64,000 bases of DNA from RPQJ01 sp963762315 (GCA_963762315.1 CAVXKO010000005.1:434001-498000); one strand, 5' to 3'. Numbered from the stretch's first letter, positions 48,695-57,288 are shown. The notes: generated from the sequence alone by a model not told the origin. Numbers and translations are program-made.

Positions 48695-48835
48695 TCTCCC
48701 TGCCTTGTGAGATGCGGGCTCGGGGCCCGGGCAACTGTTCGGGATGAAAGAGATCAACCGACGCGACGACCCATGCTCTCCCACGTGCTGCTGGGCACCG
48801 GGTCGCTTACGGCCTGTCGCGTCAGTTGAAACCGT
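48695..48835 (-). ncRNA. Putative IS110 bridge RNA
   Basis: The leader upstream of the transposase contains four guide-like matches in the order known for IS621. Left target guide ACGCGAC (48816-48822) equals the left flank 48886-48892. Right target guide GGGAGAG (48776-48782) is complementary to the right flank including the core (47699-47705). Left donor guide ACAGTTGC (48731-48738) equals the element's right end plus one core base (47705-47712). Right donor guide ACAAG (within 48703-48708) is complementary to core plus left end. RNA ends are approximate and folding was not computed. Confidence 0.7.
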
Positions 48836-48883
48836 AGCAAATCGTGTTCTGGATGACATCAGACCTCGTATCCTCTAGATACA

Positions 48884-48964
48884 AGGTCGCGTGACACGCG
48901 GGTGAGGGTCCTTTCTTCACCTCTCCCGCTTGCGGGAGAGGTCGCGCAGAGCGCGGGTGAGGGT
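48884..48964. repeat. REP-like repeat copy D, right half, and intact copy E
   Basis: The right half of D (48884-48911: AGGTCGCG, GTGACAC, GCGGGTGAGGGT) is followed six bases later by the complete copy E (48918-48964), which has both stems: CTCTCCCGC/GCGGGAGAG and GCGC/GCGC. Copy E shows what the empty insertion site looks like and is itself a potential target. Confidence 0.88.
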
Positions 48965-49005
48965 CCCTTTGTTTGATCACGCGCACGAATGAAAGGAGCG
49001 CGCAG

Positions 49006-50391
49006 ATGAACACTCGAGAAAGCACGTTGGCACAGGCCACCGCCACGGCGATCCTCGGGATCGACGCGCTGTGGGGCGGGGACGTGATGAATCCGTCCGG
49101 CACCGGGCGTTTCATTGCGGACTCCTGGTTTTCCGACGAACCGCTGCCGAGGGCCTACAAGCATGCAGCGGCCGCGAAGCTGCGTGAGACTGGCGGCGTG
49201 GCCGGGAAGAAGATCGACGTCCCGGCGGTCGACGCGTACATGAAGGCCGTGGACATCCCCGCTGCGATCGGCGAGCTGAACGAGGCGGCGGGCAACCTCG
49301 ACCCAATGCGCGGAGCGTACATGCTGGGGCTGTGCGAGTGCCTCGGCGTGATGTGGGACCTGGTGCAGGAGCGGCTTGGCCGCGGGCCGGCGGTGCCGTA
49401 CGAGCGCTGCGTGATTGCCTCCACCGGCGCGGCTCCGACGCCTTCCGATCCCAGCGCGAAGCGTGAGCGCCTCGCCGAGCTGCTCTCGAAGCAGGGATTC
49501 CGGTCCGGCACGCGAGCGAAGCTGCTCGCCGCCGTCGATGCGTGGCGTCGCGAGCGCATGGTGCCGAAGAAGTCGATTGCCATGCTCGCCGACGCCTGTA
49601 TCGCGCAGTTCGACGCCGGTTCGGCGAAGCACATCACGCCTTACCTGCCTCGATCGCTGCGTGACGTGCCTCGCGCAAACATCCGGTTCCTGGCCATCGA
49701 GAACGCGTGGTTCTCCGGGTCGATGAACTACATCGGCCGGGCGCGCAACCGCGACGGTTCGCCGCAGTACGAGGCGACGTACGAGATCAACGCAGCGCTC
49801 GAGATCTCCGTGCCCGAGTTCATGCAGCTCGTCTCGCACGAAGTGGTGCCCGGCCACGTGACCAACTTCGCGTGGATCCAGGCGCTGTACGCGCGCCGCA
49901 AGCTGGGTTTCGAGTCCACGGTGCTCACGATGAACACCCGTGGCGCGGCGCTGTCGGAAGGCATCGCCAACAACGCGATCCTGATGGCTTTCGGCGTCAC
50001 CGGCATCGACGAGTTGCCCGATGCCGACCTGCGGATCGGGACCCTGCTGGCGTTGCTGCAGGACGACGCGAAGAATCAGTCGTCGTTTCTCACCTGGGGC
50101 AGGAATCGGGAGGCGGACAAGGTGCGCACCATCCTGCGCAACGAATACCTGTGTTCCGACGAGCGCGCCGACAAGCTGTCGGGCGCGTGGGGACGTCATC
50201 CATTGCTGGGCCGGATGTACCTGCCGTGTTATCGGGCCGGCACGGACAAAGTTGCGGCGCTGCGCAAGAGATATCCGCCGGAGAAGATCATTCCAGCGCT
50301 CTACGGCGCGTTCGGACTGGTCGATCTCGTGACGATCGACCAAGTGCTCGGCGATGGGAGCTCGAGGAAGAGTCATGTCCGAGGCCGCTGA
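49006..50391 (+). CDS. Putative zinc metallopeptidase-like protein (HExxPGH motif)
   Basis: I do not recognise this 461-residue protein with confidence. It has no signal peptide. Near residue 285 it has QLVSHEVVPGHVTNF, resembling the HExxPGH signature of DUF885 peptidases, and further on GAALSEGIANNAILMAFG, where a glutamate could be a third ligand as in gluzincins. The N-terminal half is mostly helical. The start at 49006 follows AAAGGAG. It overlaps the GIY-YIG gene by 17 bases, so the two are probably made together. Confidence 0.65.
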   Translation: MNTRESTLAQATATAILGIDALWGGDVMNPSGTGRFIADSWFSDEPLPRAYKHAAAAKLRETGGVAGKKIDVPAVDAYMKAVDIPAAIGELNEAAGNLDPMRGAYMLGLCECLGVMWDLVQERLGRGPAVPYERCVIASTGAAPTPSDPSAKRERLAELLSKQGFRSGTRAKLLAAVDAWRRERMVPKKSIAMLADACIAQFDAGSAKHITPYLPRSLRDVPRANIRFLAIENAWFSGSMNYIGRARNRDGSPQYEATYEINAALEISVPEFMQLVSHEVVPGHVTNFAWIQALYARRKLGFESTVLTMNTRGAALSEGIANNAILMAFGVTGIDELPDADLRIGTLLALLQDDAKNQSSFLTWGRNREADKVRTILRNEYLCSDERADKLSGAWGRHPLLGRMYLPCYRAGTDKVAALRKRYPPEKIIPALYGAFGLVDLVTIDQVLGDGSSRKSHVRGR

Positions 50392-50752
50392 AGGCACGGC
50401 GCTCGACGATGAGCTCGTGGAGGCCGCGGCTGGCGCGAAGCCCTGGGCTGTCTATCTGCTCCATTGCGAAGGCGGCAAGAGCTACATCGGTATCAGCCCG
50501 TCGCCGCAGGAGCGCTTCGAGGCCCATCGGTCGGGCAAGGGCGCGGCCTTCACACGCGCCAATCGTCCTCAAGGTCTTGCAGCAGTCGTCTGGTTCGAGA
50601 ATCGAAGTGCCGCGTCATCCATGGAGGCGCGGCTGAAGACGCTGGCGCGGGCAGCAAAGCTCGAGTGGTTCAAGGGATTTGCAGCGGCGACGGCCGCGAG
50701 TCCCGCGACGCTCGGGGATGGGGTGGCGAGTCTTGCAGGCAAGCGGCGATAG
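50375..50752 (+). CDS. GIY-YIG nuclease superfamily protein (UPF0213-like)
   Basis: A 125-residue single-domain protein with WAVYLLHCEGGKSYIGIS as the GIY/YIG strands, the arginine-bearing helix ERFEAHRSGKGAAFTRAN and the glutamate in SSMEARLKTLARAAK. This corresponds to the small stand-alone class (YhbQ/UPF0213), some of which nick DNA. ATG at 50375 follows GAGGAAG and overlaps the upstream gene. The C-terminal tail is Ala-rich and unlikely to be structured. Confidence 0.85.
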   Translation: MSEAAEGTALDDELVEAAAGAKPWAVYLLHCEGGKSYIGISPSPQERFEAHRSGKGAAFTRANRPQGLAAVVWFENRSAASSMEARLKTLARAAKLEWFKGFAAATAASPATLGDGVASLAGKRR

Positions 50753-50803
50753 TTCCCGCTGACGGACACGGAACCTCTGCGGCCAGAACGTTCCAGCGGG
50801 AAC
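50752..50803. repeat. 10-bp perfect inverted repeat downstream of the GIY-YIG gene
   Basis: GTTCCCGCTG (50752-50761) pairs with CAGCGGGAAC (50794-50803). A smaller nested pair, GGAAC and GTTCC, lies inside. It begins at the stop codon of the GIY-YIG gene, so it may end that transcript, although no T run follows. A second short palindrome, CACCGGTTCCGGTG-like, lies near 50833-50847. Confidence 0.55.
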
Positions 50804-51007
50804 TTCCAATCTAATCTAAGCAATGAAGATCCGGCACCGGTTCCGGTGGATCGCGCCTGGAAGAGCGGACTTTTAGGCGTCTTGAGTGTGGTGATCAGTG
50901 GCCCAGAGGCGGCGAGCGTGGTGAAAGCGTTCGCGGGTCCGCGGCGATTCAGACGCGGTTACAATCTTCACGAAGGACTCACCTCACCATTCTTCAGAGT
51001 ATTGCGA

Positions 51008-52234
51008 ATGTCGCGACGCCCGCTCGCTTCCGTCCTGTTGTTGTCTGCGCTTGCCAGCGGCGTTGCTCACGCGCGCCCGTACCCACTGGGCACAGGCATG
51101 GCCGCGTCCGCGGACAGCGCCCAGACGGCGAGTTCGAACCCCGCGGGCATCTCCCGCTTCACGGGGCGCGCGGTGGATGCCGACGTTCTGTGGCTTACCA
51201 GTGAGTCCGAATGGGAGAGCGAATTCAGCGGCACCGGCACCCGGTCCAGCTCGAAGAACTCCAGCGACACCGTCGTGCCCCGGTTCGCGATCATCCAGCC
51301 CATCAACGACAGATTCAGCACGTCGTTTACCTTCCTCGGGACGGGCTTCTCCGACGATCTGGGCGACTGGCCGGGCCGCTATTTCATCGAAAGTTACGAC
51401 TCGGTCTTCGTCAGCGCATTTCCGAGCCTCGCGTATCGTATCGACGACCAGTGGTCGATCGCCGCCAGCGCAGCCATCACCTACTCCAGCTTCGAGCAGC
51501 AGCGGGCGGTGCGAAACATTTTCGATCCGGGTTTCGGGGACGGCAGATCGAAGATTTCGGCCGACAGCGTAGAGGTCGGCTTTGGACTTTCTATGCTCTA
51601 CCAGAGCAGCGAGCGCACGCGCTGGGGCCTGACTTACAGCTCCGAGATCAATCCAAGTCGGAAGGCCAGCAACAACCTCTCGGGCCTCGGGCCAAACACC
51701 GAAAGGGCGATGCAGCGGCTGGGCATACTGCACGCGGATCTCACCATCAAGAGCACCTCGCCCGAATCGATGGTGGCCGGTGTTTATCACGAGTTCGCAA
51801 ACAACGGCGCGGTGACGGTCGACCTGGCCTGGATCAATTTCAGCGACTTCCGCCTCTCGGAGTTCTATTACAACGGCCAATCCTTTGCGCCTTCCAACCC
51901 CAGGTACAACGATATCTACGCCTTGAGCGCCAGCTACAGCTGGCCGGTCTCCAGGGACTGGATGCTGGGCGTTGGCGGACTCGTCACCAACCAGATGATC
52001 GACGACGACGAACGCACCATGACGCTGCGCCTCGATGCACTGTGGTCGCTTGGGCTCGCTGCGGAAAGGCGCTGGACGGATTCGCGCAGCATCAGGATCT
52101 CCGTGAGCTACGTGGGCATGGACGATGCGCCGGTATCTACGCCCGGTATTCCCGGCTTCGGCTCGCTGGAAGGGAAATTCACCAGCCGGGATACGCTGAT
52201 TTTCCAGGTCGGCATGGGCTGGAATTCGCTTTAG
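51008..52234 (+). CDS. OmpP1/FadL/TodX family outer-membrane transporter
   Basis: After a signal peptide (MSRRPLASVLLLSALASGVAHA) the mature protein begins RPYPLGTGMAASADSAQTASSNPAGISRF, the short lumenal hatch with the NPA motif typical of FadL-type channels. The remaining 380 residues alternate in beta-strand fashion with many aromatic residues, for example WGLTYSSEINPSRKASNN and VTVDLAWINFSDFRL. Such 14-strand barrels pass fatty acids or aromatic hydrocarbons through the outer membrane. At 408 residues it fits. No metabolic gene nearby hints at the ligand. Confidence 0.85.
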   Translation: MSRRPLASVLLLSALASGVAHARPYPLGTGMAASADSAQTASSNPAGISRFTGRAVDADVLWLTSESEWESEFSGTGTRSSSKNSSDTVVPRFAIIQPINDRFSTSFTFLGTGFSDDLGDWPGRYFIESYDSVFVSAFPSLAYRIDDQWSIAASAAITYSSFEQQRAVRNIFDPGFGDGRSKISADSVEVGFGLSMLYQSSERTRWGLTYSSEINPSRKASNNLSGLGPNTERAMQRLGILHADLTIKSTSPESMVAGVYHEFANNGAVTVDLAWINFSDFRLSEFYYNGQSFAPSNPRYNDIYALSASYSWPVSRDWMLGVGGLVTNQMIDDDERTMTLRLDALWSLGLAAERRWTDSRSIRISVSYVGMDDAPVSTPGIPGFGSLEGKFTSRDTLIFQVGMGWNSL

Positions 52235-52491
52235 ACGCAGGGGGATGATCCGGTCGCCGATCTCGATGCAGCCGCGCTCAGCGGCGTCTTGATCGAGGCC
52301 GCTGCGGCATTGAAATCAAACGACGATCTAAGTGCTCCCGGAATATGATGCCCGGGTGTATGCCGAGTCACTGTGCGACCGTCGCGGTTCGCCGTGCCAC
52401 CGGCTGTAGTAGCGTTGTGCGAAGCCGGCTATAAGGTCATCGCTCACGACACGGCCTATGTTTCCCGCGTTGCCACAGGAGCAGCCTCAAC

Positions 52492-52920
52492 ATGACGAAT
52501 CTCGAAGGGTTTTTTTCGCGAACCTTCCGGCCCTTTTACCTGCTGACCGGTGCCGGGACAGCGCTCGTGGGAATCTTTGCATTCTTCCCCTCCTGGGCCA
52601 TGCCGAAAATTGTGCAGCTTCCCTACCTGGTTGAATACACGATCATCATCCAGCATTGGGGAATCATGGTCGGGCTCATGGGCCTGTTCATGATGGGCGC
52701 AGGGATTTTCTCAGCGTGGCGCTTCCCGATCGCCCTCTACAGTGCTTTCGAGAAGGCGTTCATGGTCTGGCTCGTGCTTGCCAACGCCCGGCAACCCTAC
52801 GCCGCCGGCTTCTGGATTCCCTTTGCTCTCGATCTGACGGTCGTGGTGTACACCGTCGGCTATTTCGCGTCGTGCGGATTCGACATCCCCGTGCCGGACC
52901 AGCCGGATCGACGAGGGTGA
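52492..52920 (+). CDS. Small membrane protein of unknown function
   Basis: The 142-residue protein has four probable membrane helices: FYLLTGAGTALVGIFAFFP, WGIMVGLMGLFMMGAGIFSAW, AFEKAFMVWLVLANA and FALDLTVVVYTVGYFASCG. Charged residues are few. AGGAG lies before the ATG. I do not recognise the family. The 257 bases upstream (52235-52491) show no other gene. Confidence 0.75.
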   Translation: MTNLEGFFSRTFRPFYLLTGAGTALVGIFAFFPSWAMPKIVQLPYLVEYTIIIQHWGIMVGLMGLFMMGAGIFSAWRFPIALYSAFEKAFMVWLVLANARQPYAAGFWIPFALDLTVVVYTVGYFASCGFDIPVPDQPDRRG

Positions 52921-53001
52921 TCAGCCTGCGCCGCGGAACTGCGCGAACAGAGGCGTGATCAAGCCTGCCGCTCAGAACTTCCAGACCGGCGAGACGAGAT
53001 G

Positions 53002-53628
53002 CTAGCGGCTGGAAGCGACCTTGCTGCGGTAGGTCTCGAGTTCCTGCGCGTAGCGAGCCCGGTCCTGCTCGAGCAGGTCGATCTCCGACTTGAGGCGTCC
53101 GATACGTTCGGCAGCCTGCTTGGTATCGAGCACGGCCTGTGCGCGTTGTTCCGGCGTGGCCGCCTTGTTGATGAAGTCGAACGCGTTCCGTGAAACCGCA
53201 TCCTCGAGACGGGCAATCTCGGCACGCCTGGCCTCGATCTGTTCATCGGCGTCGGTTACGCGGCGCTCGAGATCGTAGAGCTCGCGGCCGGATTCGTACG
53301 CCGCGACAAAGGCGGGGGCGAGATCAGCCGGGCAGACGTCGTAGTACGAAGCGCCCGTCGCTCCAGCGCGGTAGCCGTTGTGCGGCTGGCAGTAGTCACG
53401 CAGGCCCTCGGCACGACCGGTGCGATACGCATCGAGGTCGGGAGTGACGCCGTATTCGGCGCAAGCCCTGCGGTGCTGGCCGATCTGCTCGCCTGAGCGA
53501 CCCGCCACACCGTCCTCGTAGCCGACGGTGCGCCAGTCCACGGTCCGGCACTCGTCCTTGTTCATCGTCGTCGAACAGGCGGCGAGCAACAGCGTGCCAA
53601 GGGCAAGCAGGGGTGCGGTCGATTTCAC
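53002..53628 (-). CDS. DUF2799 family lipoprotein
   Basis: A leader with lipobox (LGTLLLAACS, cysteine at residue 18) precedes the DUF2799 region: ECRTVDWRTVGYEDGVAGRSGEQIG, HRRACAEYGVTPDLDAYRTGRAEGLRDYC and GYRAGATGASYYDVC, with conserved cysteines and glycines. The last 85 residues form a coiled coil (EARRAEIARLEDAV, AAERIGRLKSEIDLLEQDRA). 208 residues in total. Envelope location is inferred from the lipobox; function is unknown. Confidence 0.85.
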   Translation of the reverse strand: MKSTAPLLALGTLLLAACSTTMNKDECRTVDWRTVGYEDGVAGRSGEQIGQHRRACAEYGVTPDLDAYRTGRAEGLRDYCQPHNGYRAGATGASYYDVCPADLAPAFVAAYESGRELYDLERRVTDADEQIEARRAEIARLEDAVSRNAFDFINKAATPEQRAQAVLDTKQAAERIGRLKSEIDLLEQDRARYAQELETYRSKVASSR

Positions 53629-53837
53629 GGCGTCTCCATTGCGTTGGCCTGCTACGGCCGTCGCCCCGGGGGATATGGCACGGTATTGCGGACGTTAGTC
53701 GTGTGCGACCGGTGGCGGCGTGCACGGGGTCACGAATCTGGGTCCCGCGGGTGAGGTATGCGGCGCTTCGGTTCTCCAGGCAGCGGCCGAAGGAAATGTC
53801 CGCGGGTCCGAAGCCCACGAGGGCGTAAACTGCACAC

Positions 53838-54131
53838 ATGACGTATCCGACCCATAGCCTTGACCACGTTGCTGCAACAGCTGCCGACTGGGGCCTCTCC
53901 CAGCCGAAGGAGCGCGGTGAAGACGACCGGAAGCGCCCGCTCGCCGCGGTCGCCACGGACCTGAACGGGCGGCTCAAGCAGTGCTGCAAGAGCGCCGATT
54001 CGCCGTCCGGAGCCGCGCTGGAGATGCGCCGCCATGTGACGCTTTTTGCGCGCTACGGGCTACCCAACCCGAAGGCGACGCAGCTGGTCAGAGACCTGAC
54101 GATGAAGGCTTTCGCCCCGCACAAACGATGA
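53838..54131 (+). CDS. Hypothetical protein, 97 residues
   Basis: No family recognised. The sequence is hydrophilic with short helices (SLDHVAATAADWGLSQPKER, VATDLNGRLKQCCKSADS, LEMRRHVTLFARYGLPNPKA) and ends in basic residues. No strong ribosome site precedes the ATG, and a frame is open on the opposite strand as well, so coding is plausible but not certain. It is convergent with the VanZ gene. Confidence 0.45.
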   Translation: MTYPTHSLDHVAATAADWGLSQPKERGEDDRKRPLAAVATDLNGRLKQCCKSADSPSGAALEMRRHVTLFARYGLPNPKATQLVRDLTMKAFAPHKR

Positions 54132-54150
54132 ATCCGCGCGGAGGCGGCGC

Positions 54151-55320
54151 CTACCTGCGCTTGGTCGCAGCCGGCGCGCTCGAAGGCATCCACCGCGCGA
54201 CGACGTAGGCCGCGCCGAGCGCAATGACTACGTCGACCCAGCCAAAGACCGGCGAGCTGGCCCCGAGCTGCACCAGCGTCAGCAGCAGCACGAACAGGAA
54301 CATGATGCCGGCGGCCACGTGCGGCACGAGGCCCGCGCCGGCGAGCAGCCAGCCGAGCGCGATGTAGCTGAAGCCCTTGCCGGCCAGCTGCGGCGGCGGT
54401 GGCGGGTTGCGCGCGATGAATTCTGCGAATGCCGGCAAGTCGGTCGAGATGCGCGCCGTGCCGGCGAGCAACGGGCTCAGCGCCATCCAGGCCAGCCAAC
54501 CCGCGAGCGTCACGGCCACGAGCGCCGACCGTGCGCCATCCTCGAGCCGGCTCAGCGCGACCAGCACCGGAAGCAGCAGCGCGATCGCAGCGACCTCCGC
54601 GGTGACGAGCGTGTTGCCCTGGGTGAACGTGCGGCCCACCAGCACCGTCGCAATCACGATCAGGAACAGGTCGACCGCCCGCTGACGCTTCGCCAGGGCG
54701 AACACGGCCTGCGCGACGACCAGCCAGCCGAGCACGAAGGCCACGAGTTCGGCGACCTCCATGTGGGGCGTGAACAAGGGCCGCACGGCCCGCTTCAGCT
54801 GGCGCAGGCCCGGATCCGGAATCAACGGCCAAAGGCGAGCGATGAGCCACAGCACGAGGATGGTCACGGCGACCGCTCCCGACCGCCCGCGCGAAGAGCC
54901 CTGCGGCGCCATGCGCGCGCCGAAGATGTGCCACGTCGAGCCGAGCACCGCGCCGATCAGCGTGCCGAGGGTGTTGAGCGAGAGGTCCGTCAGGCTCGTC
55001 ACGCGCGTCGGCACGGACGCCTGCAGCAGCTCCATGCTGCAGGACAACGCGGCCCCCGCGAGTGTTGCGACGACGATGCCTGCGACGCGACCAAGGCGTG
55101 ATTCGAGCAGCAGGACGCAGCAGAACCCCAGTGGTGCGTACAGCAGCACGTTGCTGAACATTTCGGTGCGGCCGGCGCGCACCCACGTCAGCAGGTGCAG
55201 GGCTTCGACCATGGTCGGTCCGTGCGGGTTGAACTGGAACGGGAACAGCGAGACGTAGGCGATCAGCCCGACGAACACGACGAGCAGAAGCGGCGCGGCA
55301 AAATGCGGGCGGCTCGCCAT
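54151..55320 (-). CDS. VanZ family membrane protein
   Basis: This 389-residue protein starts with a VanZ-type domain: VFVGLIAYVSLFPFQF, RTEMFSNVLLYAPLGFCCVLLL, CSMELLQASVPTRVTSLTDLSLNTLGTLIGAVLG. The rest holds about six more membrane helices. VanZ relatives are membrane proteins, one linked to teicoplanin resistance; here the role is unknown. It is the last gene after the heme O synthase gene, seven bases apart, so it probably belongs to the oxidase-assembly transcript. Confidence 0.85.
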   Translation of the reverse strand: MASRPHFAAPLLLVVFVGLIAYVSLFPFQFNPHGPTMVEALHLLTWVRAGRTEMFSNVLLYAPLGFCCVLLLESRLGRVAGIVVATLAGAALSCSMELLQASVPTRVTSLTDLSLNTLGTLIGAVLGSTWHIFGARMAPQGSSRGRSGAVAVTILVLWLIARLWPLIPDPGLRQLKRAVRPLFTPHMEVAELVAFVLGWLVVAQAVFALAKRQRAVDLFLIVIATVLVGRTFTQGNTLVTAEVAAIALLLPVLVALSRLEDGARSALVAVTLAGWLAWMALSPLLAGTARISTDLPAFAEFIARNPPPPPQLAGKGFSYIALGWLLAGAGLVPHVAAGIMFLFVLLLTLVQLGASSPVFGWVDVVIALGAAYVVARWMPSSAPAATKRR

Positions 55321-55327
55321 GGTCCGC

Positions 55328-56236
55328 TCAGAACCGGATGCTGACGTAGTGATCGATCAGCAGCGCGGCGAACAGCAGCATCAGGTACGTGATCGAGTAG
55401 CGGAACACCGTCATCGGCAGGTGGGCCGGCGCGTCGTCGCGACGCAGCTGGAGAGCGTAGCGCGTGAAGATTACGCCGAGGATCACGGCGACGGCGAGAT
55501 AAAGCAGGCCGCTCATGCCGGTGAGGTAGGGCAGCAGCGTCGCGATGAACAGCAGGATCGTGTAGAGCAGGATGTGCAGGCGAGTGAACGCGACGCCGTA
55601 CGCCACCGGCAGCATCGGGATTCCGGCCTTGGCGTAGTCGTCGCGCCGTGCGATCGCGAGCGCCCAGAAGTGGGGCGGCGTCCACGCGAAGATGATCAGG
55701 AACAGCAGCAACGCGTACGGATCCACGCTGCCCGTGATCGCCGTCCAGCCGAGCACGGGTGGCGCGGCGCCGGCAGCGCCGCCGATCACGATGTTCTGCG
55801 GCGTCACGTGCTTCAGCCACACCGTGTACAGAACGGCGTAGCCGATCAGCGACGCGAACGTGAGCACCGCGGTGAGCGGATTGACGAGCAACCACAACAT
55901 GATCATCGACGCGACGCCGATCACGCCGGCATACGCGAGCGCCTGCCGCGCGGTGAGGTGACCCGTCGGGATCGGGCGCTTCATGGTGCGCGCCATCTTC
56001 TCGTCGAAGCGGCGGTCCACCACGTGGTTGATCGCGGCCGCGCTCGACGCGGCGAGCCCGATGCCGATCGAGCCGTAGATGAACGCGTCGAGCGGCGGCA
56101 TCCCCGGCACCGCCAGGAACATGCCGACGATCGCCGTGAAGACGATCAACGCCACGACTTTCGGTTTGCCGATCTCGTAATAGTCCCGCCAGGTGGCGGA
56201 ACCGGGAGCGACTTCTTGTGCGGGGGAGTACGGCAC
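55328..56236 (-). CDS. ctaB: Protoheme IX farnesyltransferase (heme O synthase)
   Basis: CtaB adds a farnesyl chain to heme B, the first step toward heme A. The 302-residue UbiA-type enzyme has nine membrane helices and the prenyl-diphosphate-binding aspartate motif AAAINHVVDRRFDEKMARTMKRP near residue 70, with PTGHLTARQA behind it. The second loop has WTPPHFWALAIARRDDYAKAGIPMLPV. It follows ctaA by 44 bases in the surf1-SCO-ctaA-ctaB-vanZ order. Confidence 0.96.
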   Translation of the reverse strand: MPYSPAQEVAPGSATWRDYYEIGKPKVVALIVFTAIVGMFLAVPGMPPLDAFIYGSIGIGLAASSAAAINHVVDRRFDEKMARTMKRPIPTGHLTARQALAYAGVIGVASMIMLWLLVNPLTAVLTFASLIGYAVLYTVWLKHVTPQNIVIGGAAGAAPPVLGWTAITGSVDPYALLLFLIIFAWTPPHFWALAIARRDDYAKAGIPMLPVAYGVAFTRLHILLYTILLFIATLLPYLTGMSGLLYLAVAVILGVIFTRYALQLRRDDAPAHLPMTVFRYSITYLMLLFAALLIDHYVSIRF

Positions 56237-56280
56237 GCGCTTAGGGGGAGTGGCGGCGGGGCCGAGATTTTACCGCAGCG

Positions 56281-57282
56281 CTACAGGTTGCGTTGCTGCG
56301 GCCACAGGAACCGCACCAACGCGACCGTGGACAGTACCAACAAGGCCGCGACTGCGTTGTGGGCGGTGGCGAGAGACAACGGGAACGTCATCAGCACCAT
56401 CACGGGACCCAGGATCAGCTGCGTGACCAGCACCACCGCGACGACCGCGCCAGCCATCCGAGCGCCGCGTGACCTGGCGGTGCGGATCGCGCGAAACGCC
56501 GTGAAGCCGAGCACCAGCGCCGCGATCAGCGCCCCTAGCCGGTGCACGACGTGGATCGCGACGCGCGCGGGGTGATCGAGCACGCCGCCTTCGTAATCGA
56601 TACCCAGCCCGCGCCACAGCACGAACGCGTCCTTGAAATCCATGTGCGGCCAGAAGGAGCGCTGGCAGGTGGGGAAGTCCGGGCAGGCCACCGCCGAGTA
56701 GTTGGTGCTCACCCAGCCGCCGAGCAGGATCTGCAGCGACAGCACGCAGAGCGCGACGATGGCGAGCTTGCGCAAGCCGCGCTCCGATGCGGGCCGCGTA
56801 GTGCGCGTCGGATTCAGCGACAACCACCACAGCAGCGACATCGTCGCGAGGCCGCCCACGAGGTGCGAAGTGACGATGAGCGGCTTCAGCAGCAGCGTCA
56901 CCGTCCACATGCCGAGCAAGCCTTGGAACACCACCAACGCGACCAGAGCGAGCGGCAGCTTCACCGGCTGCTGCCGGTCCTTGCGGTTGCGCCACGCCAT
57001 CACGGCGAGCGCCACGATCACGAGACCGAGCGTCGAGGCGAAATAGCGGTGCACCATCTCGAGCCACGCCTTCTTCACCTCGAGCGGGCGGTCCGGGTAC
57101 GCAGCGTTCACGCTGGCCGCGTTCTGCGCGGCCTGCCCGACCGTGAGGTGCCCGTAGCAACCCGGCCAGTCCGGGCAACCGAGGCCGGCGTGGTTCAGGC
57201 GCACGTAGGCGCCGAGCACGACGACGCACAGGGCGAGCACGGTGCCGAACAGGGCGAGGCGGCGGAAGGCGGTGAGTCGCAT
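56281..57282 (-). CDS. ctaA: Heme A synthase
   Basis: CtaA (COX15) oxidises the C8 methyl of heme O to the formyl of heme A in the inner membrane. The 333-residue protein has eight helices; heme-ligand histidines are visible in EMVHRYFASTLGLVIV, TSHLVGGLATMSLLWWL and IHVVHRLGALIAALVL. The cysteine pair in LNHAGLGCPDWPGCYG fits the class with a periplasmic disulfide loop. It lies six bases after the SCO-like gene and feeds the oxidase encoded a few kb away. Confidence 0.95.
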   Translation of the reverse strand: MRLTAFRRLALFGTVLALCVVVLGAYVRLNHAGLGCPDWPGCYGHLTVGQAAQNAASVNAAYPDRPLEVKKAWLEMVHRYFASTLGLVIVALAVMAWRNRKDRQQPVKLPLALVALVVFQGLLGMWTVTLLLKPLIVTSHLVGGLATMSLLWWLSLNPTRTTRPASERGLRKLAIVALCVLSLQILLGGWVSTNYSAVACPDFPTCQRSFWPHMDFKDAFVLWRGLGIDYEGGVLDHPARVAIHVVHRLGALIAALVLGFTAFRAIRTARSRGARMAGAVVAVVLVTQLILGPVMVLMTFPLSLATAHNAVAALLVLSTVALVRFLWPQQRNL

Positions 57283-57288
57283 GGCGGC

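Larger units (their letters stand above)
47706..48883 (-). mobile_element. IS110-family insertion sequence inserted in a REP-like repeat
   Basis: The element is 1178 bases between two copies of the core dinucleotide (AG on the plus strand at 47704-47705 and 48884-48885, CT in the element's own direction). It has no terminal inverted repeats, as usual for IS110. It holds one transposase gene, only 29 bases of right end and about 198 bases of left-end leader upstream of the gene. The REP halves on each side fix the ends. The reading frame is intact, so it may still be active. The long leader before the gene fits the IS110 rather than the IS1111 subgroup. Confidence 0.88.

Noticed and set aside
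52235..52491. Short open stretch after the FadL-type gene, reading DDPVADLDAAALSGVLIEA
   Set aside because: It continues the frame after the stop codon for about 35 codons but has no start or recognisable similarity; a chance frame is more likely.
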